A DNA stretch of 10,072 nt, from NCBI GenBank assembly GCA_029939085.1, contig JAOZTQ010000035.1:1-10072 (forward strand), written 5' to 3'. Below, piece by piece: positions 7,097-10,072 of the stretch. The translations under genes and the position numbers were made by a program. Position 1 is the first letter of the stretch. Each line of letters opens with the position of its first letter. The notes below the pieces were generated by a model that saw only the letters and a list, made by a program, of their open reading frames with translations, was not told where the DNA came from and searched no databases. The stretch comes from Candidatus Nanopelagicales bacterium (lineage in GTDB: Bacteria > Actinomycetota > Actinomycetes > S36-B12 > GCA-2699445).

Positions 7097-7441
7097 TTAC
7101 TCTCCAGGATTTGGATCAGATTCGCCACTGGATAACTGCGCCACTTCAAAAGTCATAATTTCCGATCCGGTCGCAGATGAATCGCTTTCTGACTCTCGAC
7201 CGGTTGCAGACGCGTGTCCATGTCGGAACGACTGCGATTCCGTCCACGCCGCGAAGTCTTCTCGTGAACGCCAATGTGTGAGGACCATGTACCGGTTGGT
7301 GCCTGAAATCGGTCGGAGCAACTCGAAGTCGACGAAACCGGTTGCACGATCAACTGCACCCGCGCGCCCACGAAATCTTTCTTCTAACTTAGCTCCTTCT
7401 CCTTCTGGAACTGTCAACATGTTGATCGCTACGAAAGTCAT
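7097..7441 (-). CDS. mhuD: MhuD-type heme-degrading monooxygenase (IsdG/ABM fold)
   Basis: Cytoplasmic heme-degrading enzyme that frees iron from heme, of the small ferredoxin-like ABM fold. Recalled against Mycobacterium tuberculosis MhuD, the first 66 residues align without gaps: Asn7 in FVAIN, FELLRPISG, MVLTHW (Trp57) and Trp66 in DFAAW, where Asn7 and Trp66 are the residues tied to MhuD heme ruffling and catalysis. The heme-ligand His would be H74 or H76 in RHGHA, one residue off MhuD His75. The length of 114 residues is normal. The start is ATG at 7441 because AGGAGG lies four bases upstream (7451-7446) and this gives the MhuD N-terminus; longer versions back to 7477 would add unrelated residues. 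The C-terminal tail is Ser/Glu-rich. It is divergent from the DUF2599-type gene and upstream of the kinase. Other ABM functions are possible but less likely. Confidence 0.85.
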   Translation of the reverse strand: MTFVAINMLTVPEGEGAKLEERFRGRAGAVDRATGFVDFELLRPISGTNRYMVLTHWRSREDFAAWTESQSFRHGHASATGRESESDSSATGSEIMTFEVAQLSSGESDPNPGE

Positions 7442-7487
7442 ATCGCCTCCTAGGACTATCCTGCGCCACAAGACCACAAATCGCGAT

Positions 7488-7528
7488 TGCTCAGTCGTCA
7501 GCAGGTCCCGAGGGACGTAGGCTGAGCA
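7488..7528 (+). promoter_or_regulatory. Long stem-loop structure in the divergent gap before the DUF2599-type gene
   Basis: TGCTCAGTC (7488-7496) can pair with GGCTGAGCA (7520-7528) over nine positions (one T-G wobble). Inside the loop, GTCCC (7505-7509) and GGGAC (7512-7516) form a second inverted repeat. The structure ends 11 bases before the GGGAG ribosome binding site of the next gene. A -10-like TAGGCT at 7518-7523 overlaps its right arm, so it may be a promoter or operator rather than RNA. Confidence 0.4.
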
Positions 7529-7549
7529 TCAAAACGGTTGGGAGAAGTC

Positions 7550-8008
7550 ATGTTGCGGCGCCCGATTACGTTGGCGGTCGTTATCGCAGTCGCCTGGTTC
7601 GGCTACTCCTACATCTCTGATCAGAATGAAGATGTAGTTACCTCTCCGAGAGACGAAAACGTTGGTACGCAACCAAAGACTTCTGAGAGGTCACCCTCGA
7701 ACGGTCGGAAAGAGACGCGACGTACTAACTACATTGCGTCGGTCTCGGAAGTGTGGGAAAACTCTGGCTTCGTTTATCGGGTGCGTCCGACTCAAGCAGG
7801 TCGACTCGCCGATTGGTCGGGTATCCAGCAAGCCTGGAAGCAGGCGGTCCGTAATGGGGTCCCCAACCGTCCTCATTTGCGCCAACAATTTCTTTGTCAT
7901 CCGCTATCGATTGTGGCGCGTGGCAAATCCTCCTGGGATCTTGAGGCTTGGCGACCAGAGGTCGGTCTGCAGCAGACGATGTTGGCAGCCTGCAATCCAG
8001 GTGAATGA
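7550..8008 (+). CDS. Membrane-anchored or secreted DUF2599-type protein
   Basis: Function unknown. 152 residues: one N-terminal hydrophobic segment (about 5-22, ITLAVVIAVAWFGYSYI after MLRRP) acts as signal anchor or uncleaved signal, then a charged Ser/Thr/Asn-rich linker to about residue 58, then a compact extracytoplasmic domain. That domain holds VYRVRPTQAGRLAD, a Trp-rich helix, QFLCHP, SSWDLEAWRPE and a C-terminal AACNPGE. This pattern, with one Cys in each half likely forming a disulfide, matches my recollection of the actinobacterial DUF2599 family (WNLEPWRP, QFxCH, CNPG). The start is ATG at 7550 because GGGAG sits five bases upstream (7540-7544); an upstream in-frame TTG at 7538 lies before that site. 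The stop overlaps the next gene's ATG by four bases, so the two are co-transcribed and probably translationally coupled. Confidence 0.8.
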   Translation: MLRRPITLAVVIAVAWFGYSYISDQNEDVVTSPRDENVGTQPKTSERSPSNGRKETRRTNYIASVSEVWENSGFVYRVRPTQAGRLADWSGIQQAWKQAVRNGVPNRPHLRQQFLCHPLSIVARGKSSWDLEAWRPEVGLQQTMLAACNPGE

Positions 8009-9066
8009 TGCCAACGCCCGATCCTCGGCATGTGTTGTCGATATCAGTCACGTTAGCGGCATCCCTATATTCCTTGGGTCTGGTGACCGCGGAACAGTCC
8101 GCAGTCCTGCTGACGATAGTTCTGGCTAGCGGTCCACTTTTGTTGATCCCGTTGATCCGAAGGGTTCTGCCTCGCAGAGCTCTTCGGGTTTCACTAATCG
8201 CCGCGGCATTGGGTATCGTCGCAACGCATTTCGACGTCGACGGAATGGCGGGCCTTAGTCTTTCGCTGAGCCTGCTGGCGCTTGCGATTAGCCTTTCGGA
8301 CGTTGCAACGACCGACTTGTCCCCTGATCTGTATGCTGCGTCTTTCGCTGTGGGCTCCGGATTTGCTATCTGCCTCAACGGGATCATCCTCATCGCCGCC
8401 ACCGGGTCCCAAGCGCCGCGGTGGGCGCTGTACTCCCTGGCTATCGCTTTGGCATTATTGGCCATACTCGTCCAGCCGTCGTCGTCAACGGGTTCGGCAA
8501 CGGGGAGTCTGTGGTTATTTGTCGCTCTTGGGGCCCTACCAATCTGGACCGATGTCGCAGGCCTTAGCAATACCGCTGCTTGGCCATCCGCTGCAGTGCT
8601 ATTGCTACTAATGTGCGGTGCAACCCTGGCAATGACATTGCTGCCAACGATAGATCCGAGTCGTCATCGAGCAATTTTCGTGTCACTCCTTGTCTGCGCT
8701 GCAGTAGGAAGTCAATTCGATGCGACCAGTGTTCCAGCAGCGGGTCTGGGGCTGTTCGTATTGCCGTTCCTACTTCGGACTGTCGCGATGCATTCGACTG
8801 CCGCGGTTTCCAGATTTCATGTTGCCGGATTTGACTTTGCTGCAGTCCTCACCGGTTTAGCTTTCGGATCTAAGTTAGGTATGGGCCGGTGGCCGCTGGG
8901 TGTCAGTCTGGGTCCAGTAGTAGCTGGAGCAGTACTTCTGTTCTCCCTTACTCGTAAGGGAGAACATACTTCCTACGTACGGGCTCAGCCATCACTGCTC
9001 CACTGGCCTGGAGTCATGATCGCTATCGGGGTTACCGGCTCATTAGCGTGGTTCCTAAGTCAATAA
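8005..9066 (+). CDS. Polytopic membrane protein of unknown function
   Basis: I do not recognise the family. 353 residues, about a dozen hydrophobic segments (about 9-28, 32-51, 60-75, 81-99, 111-134, 140-156, 166-182, 193-213, 223-238, 243-262, 275-315 and 331-351) with short polar loops, ending in GSLAWFLSQ. Arg/Lys clusters such as RRVLPRR (52-58) mark cytoplasmic loops. No catalytic, nucleotide-binding or known transporter motif is visible. It overlaps the DUF2599-type gene as ATGA; the second ATG at 8008 is better spaced from AGG at 7999-8001, so the protein may be one residue shorter. The pairing suggests the secreted partner and this protein work together at the membrane. A 28-bp palindrome lies inside the gene near codons 312-321. 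Confidence 0.85.
   Translation: MMPTPDPRHVLSISVTLAASLYSLGLVTAEQSAVLLTIVLASGPLLLIPLIRRVLPRRALRVSLIAAALGIVATHFDVDGMAGLSLSLSLLALAISLSDVATTDLSPDLYAASFAVGSGFAICLNGIILIAATGSQAPRWALYSLAIALALLAILVQPSSSTGSATGSLWLFVALGALPIWTDVAGLSNTAAWPSAAVLLLLMCGATLAMTLLPTIDPSRHRAIFVSLLVCAAVGSQFDATSVPAAGLGLFVLPFLLRTVAMHSTAAVSRFHVAGFDFAAVLTGLAFGSKLGMGRWPLGVSLGPVVAGAVLLFSLTRKGEHTSYVRAQPSLLHWPGVMIAIGVTGSLAWFLSQ
8939..8966. repeat. 28-bp intragenic palindrome (13-bp perfect arms)
   Basis: The arm TGTTCTCCCTTAC at 8939-8951 is repeated exactly as its reverse complement at 8954-8966, with only TC between. It lies inside the membrane-protein reading frame (around the residues FSLTRKGEH) and leaves the frame intact. An exact match this long is unlikely by chance in a 10-kb window. 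No T-run follows. Confidence 0.85.
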
Positions 9067-9081
9067 TCCACGCAGTCCAAT

Positions 9082-9121
9082 GCCGATCGGTGACTTCCGG
9101 CATAGGATGACACCTGTCGGC
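9082..9121 (+). terminator. Intergenic hairpin: terminator of the upstream operon or leader structure
   Basis: GCCGAT-c-GGTG (9082-9092) pairs with CACC-t-GTCGGC (9111-9121): ten pairs including one G-T wobble, one mismatch, and an 18-base loop. It begins 15 bases after the membrane-protein stop and ends six bases before the AGGAGG of the next gene. The loop holds TAGGAT (9103-9108), a possible -10. No T-run follows, so terminator, attenuator and operator are all possible. Confidence 0.4.
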
Positions 9122-9137
9122 ACGATGAGGAGGATTC

Positions 9138-10072
9138 GTGACCCAAACCGAATTCCATGACATCGAACTCTTTGAAGTCGCGAATAGCATTGCTCACCCT
9201 GGTGAGCAGCTTGCCGAGATTCGTGAAGTTGCTCCCGTGTTTCACGACTGGTTCGTGAGTCAGGGACGGGTTCAAGCCGTCGACACATTCGATCTCGTCG
9301 GTCTGCCCTATCCCACGGAGTACGCCCTCTTCCGTGCCCATTCCAAATTGGCTAGCCCATTTATTCGCATTACCAATCGAATGATGGTGGTTCAATTTCA
9401 CGACTTTGAGAATCAACTGCGGACAATGCTGGTCGGTCCTACCGACGTTGAGTTGGCCGGAAACACTGCCTACTTCGAGAGTTTGCGAGGGAAGTTACCA
9501 GGACCCGTTGCGGATTTCGTGCTTAAACGGTATCCCACACCGCTAGAACACTTGAATGCGATTGGTCTCAGCCCAGAAGACGTGGACTACATTACTTTCG
9601 ATCATCTGCACACCCAAGATCTCCGCCGCTGGCTGGGCACTAACGAACCACAGCCTGCGCTGGCCAGGGCGGGTCTAGCCCCCATTGACGAGCCAATCCC
9701 GCCGATGTTTCCCAATGCAAAACTCCTGATCATGCGTGCCGAGTGGGATCAGTTCCCACATGAGCATCCGCTCCAGCGTCGCTGGTTCCAGGGTGAGAGC
9801 CACGGTGCGGTTCGCACTGAGAACATCATGAGGCTAGATGGGGATGTGCTCTTGGGGCCAGGCGTTGCATTAGTCGCTACCCCGGGGCACACGGTTGGCA
9901 ATCACACAATCGTGCTCAATACCTCTTCAGGCGTTTGGACATCCTCCGAAAATGGCATGATGCCTGAAGCTTATGACCCGGCCGCATCTTCTATTCCTGG
10001 CCTACGGAAGTATTCGCAAGAGTCAGGATTTGAAGTGGTTTTGAACTCAAACACACCTGAGTCGAGTGCTAC
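9138..10072 (+). CDS. Metallo-beta-lactamase-fold protein with altered metal motif (partial, runs off right edge)
   Basis: 311 residues are visible, open to the window end. The fold is recognisable from HLNAIGLSPEDVDYITFDHLH, FPNAKLLIMRAEWD and GVALVATPGHTVGNHTIVL, which match successive strands and the third metal motif (H251) of MBL hydrolases. The first metal motif is not canonical: HLHTQD (156-161) replaces HxHxDH, so the usual Asp and second His are Gln160 and Asp161. The usual GD bridging aspartate region reads SSENG. It may bind a different or single metal, or have another activity; the consistent rest of the fold argues against simple decay. Cytoplasmic, with no signal peptide. The GTG start has AGGAGG four bases upstream (9128-9133). 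It is separated from the upstream operon by 71 bases with a hairpin and a possible promoter, so it may be a separate unit. Substrate unknown. Confidence 0.85.
   Translation, partial: MTQTEFHDIELFEVANSIAHPGEQLAEIREVAPVFHDWFVSQGRVQAVDTFDLVGLPYPTEYALFRAHSKLASPFIRITNRMMVVQFHDFENQLRTMLVGPTDVELAGNTAYFESLRGKLPGPVADFVLKRYPTPLEHLNAIGLSPEDVDYITFDHLHTQDLRRWLGTNEPQPALARAGLAPIDEPIPPMFPNAKLLIMRAEWDQFPHEHPLQRRWFQGESHGAVRTENIMRLDGDVLLGPGVALVATPGHTVGNHTIVLNTSSGVWTSSENGMMPEAYDPAASSIPGLRKYSQESGFEVVLNSNTPESSA

Noticed and set aside
7442..7477. Longer N-terminus for the MhuD-like protein starting at 7477
   Set aside because: The extension would contain the AGGAGG ribosome binding site itself and adds residues absent from the family.
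7725..8570. Long minus-strand open frame of about 281 codons
   Set aside because: It overlaps two plus-strand genes that have good ribosome binding sites, a family match and a coherent membrane-protein profile. The antisense translation is low-complexity Arg/Ser/Ala-rich with no domain.

Overview
The window looks like chromosomal DNA from an actinomycete (Actinomycetota) of moderate GC, roughly mid-50s percent by eye. The evidence is family-level: a mycobacterial MhuD-type heme-degrading enzyme, a DUF2599-type secreted protein, an actinobacterial TesB-type thioesterase, a YaaA protein, frequent GTG/TTG starts, and two genes whose -10 boxes lie so close to the start codon that leaderless transcription is likely. 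There are no tRNAs, rRNAs, insertion sequences, phage genes or CRISPR arrays. It reads as a core or housekeeping region with a few unusual genes.

Left part (1-2698): two divergent cell-envelope genes. The minus-strand gene runs off the left edge. It encodes an exported (twin-arginine plus lipobox) flavin amine oxidase in which the motif block that normally ends these enzymes sits directly behind the signal peptide, ahead of the FAD-binding Rossmann motif. This looks like a circular permutation and is the most striking item in the window. The plus-strand neighbour is a secreted coiled-coil M23 (LytM) peptidoglycan endopeptidase with an intact zinc site.

Middle (2887-7441): tesB-like acyl-CoA thioesterase and yaaA on the plus strand, then, facing them tail to tail with a 7-base gap, a large soluble hybrid histidine kinase (PAS, HisKA, HATPase, degenerate receiver, true receiver, HPt). 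Upstream of the kinase on the same strand is an MhuD-like heme oxygenase. A perfect inverted repeat lies just before the kinase start.

Right part (7550-10072): a two-gene unit of unknown function (DUF2599-type secreted protein overlapping a polytopic membrane protein by 4 bases), then a metallo-beta-lactamase-fold protein with an altered metal motif that runs off the right edge. A 13-bp perfect inverted repeat lies inside the membrane-protein gene. Hairpin-forming sequences lie in the two intergenic spaces flanking this unit.

Possible common theme (inference only): YaaA limits iron-driven peroxide damage, MhuD-type enzymes release iron from heme, and amine oxidases make hydrogen peroxide. 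Several genes could therefore touch iron and oxidative stress, but nothing in the sequence shows shared control.
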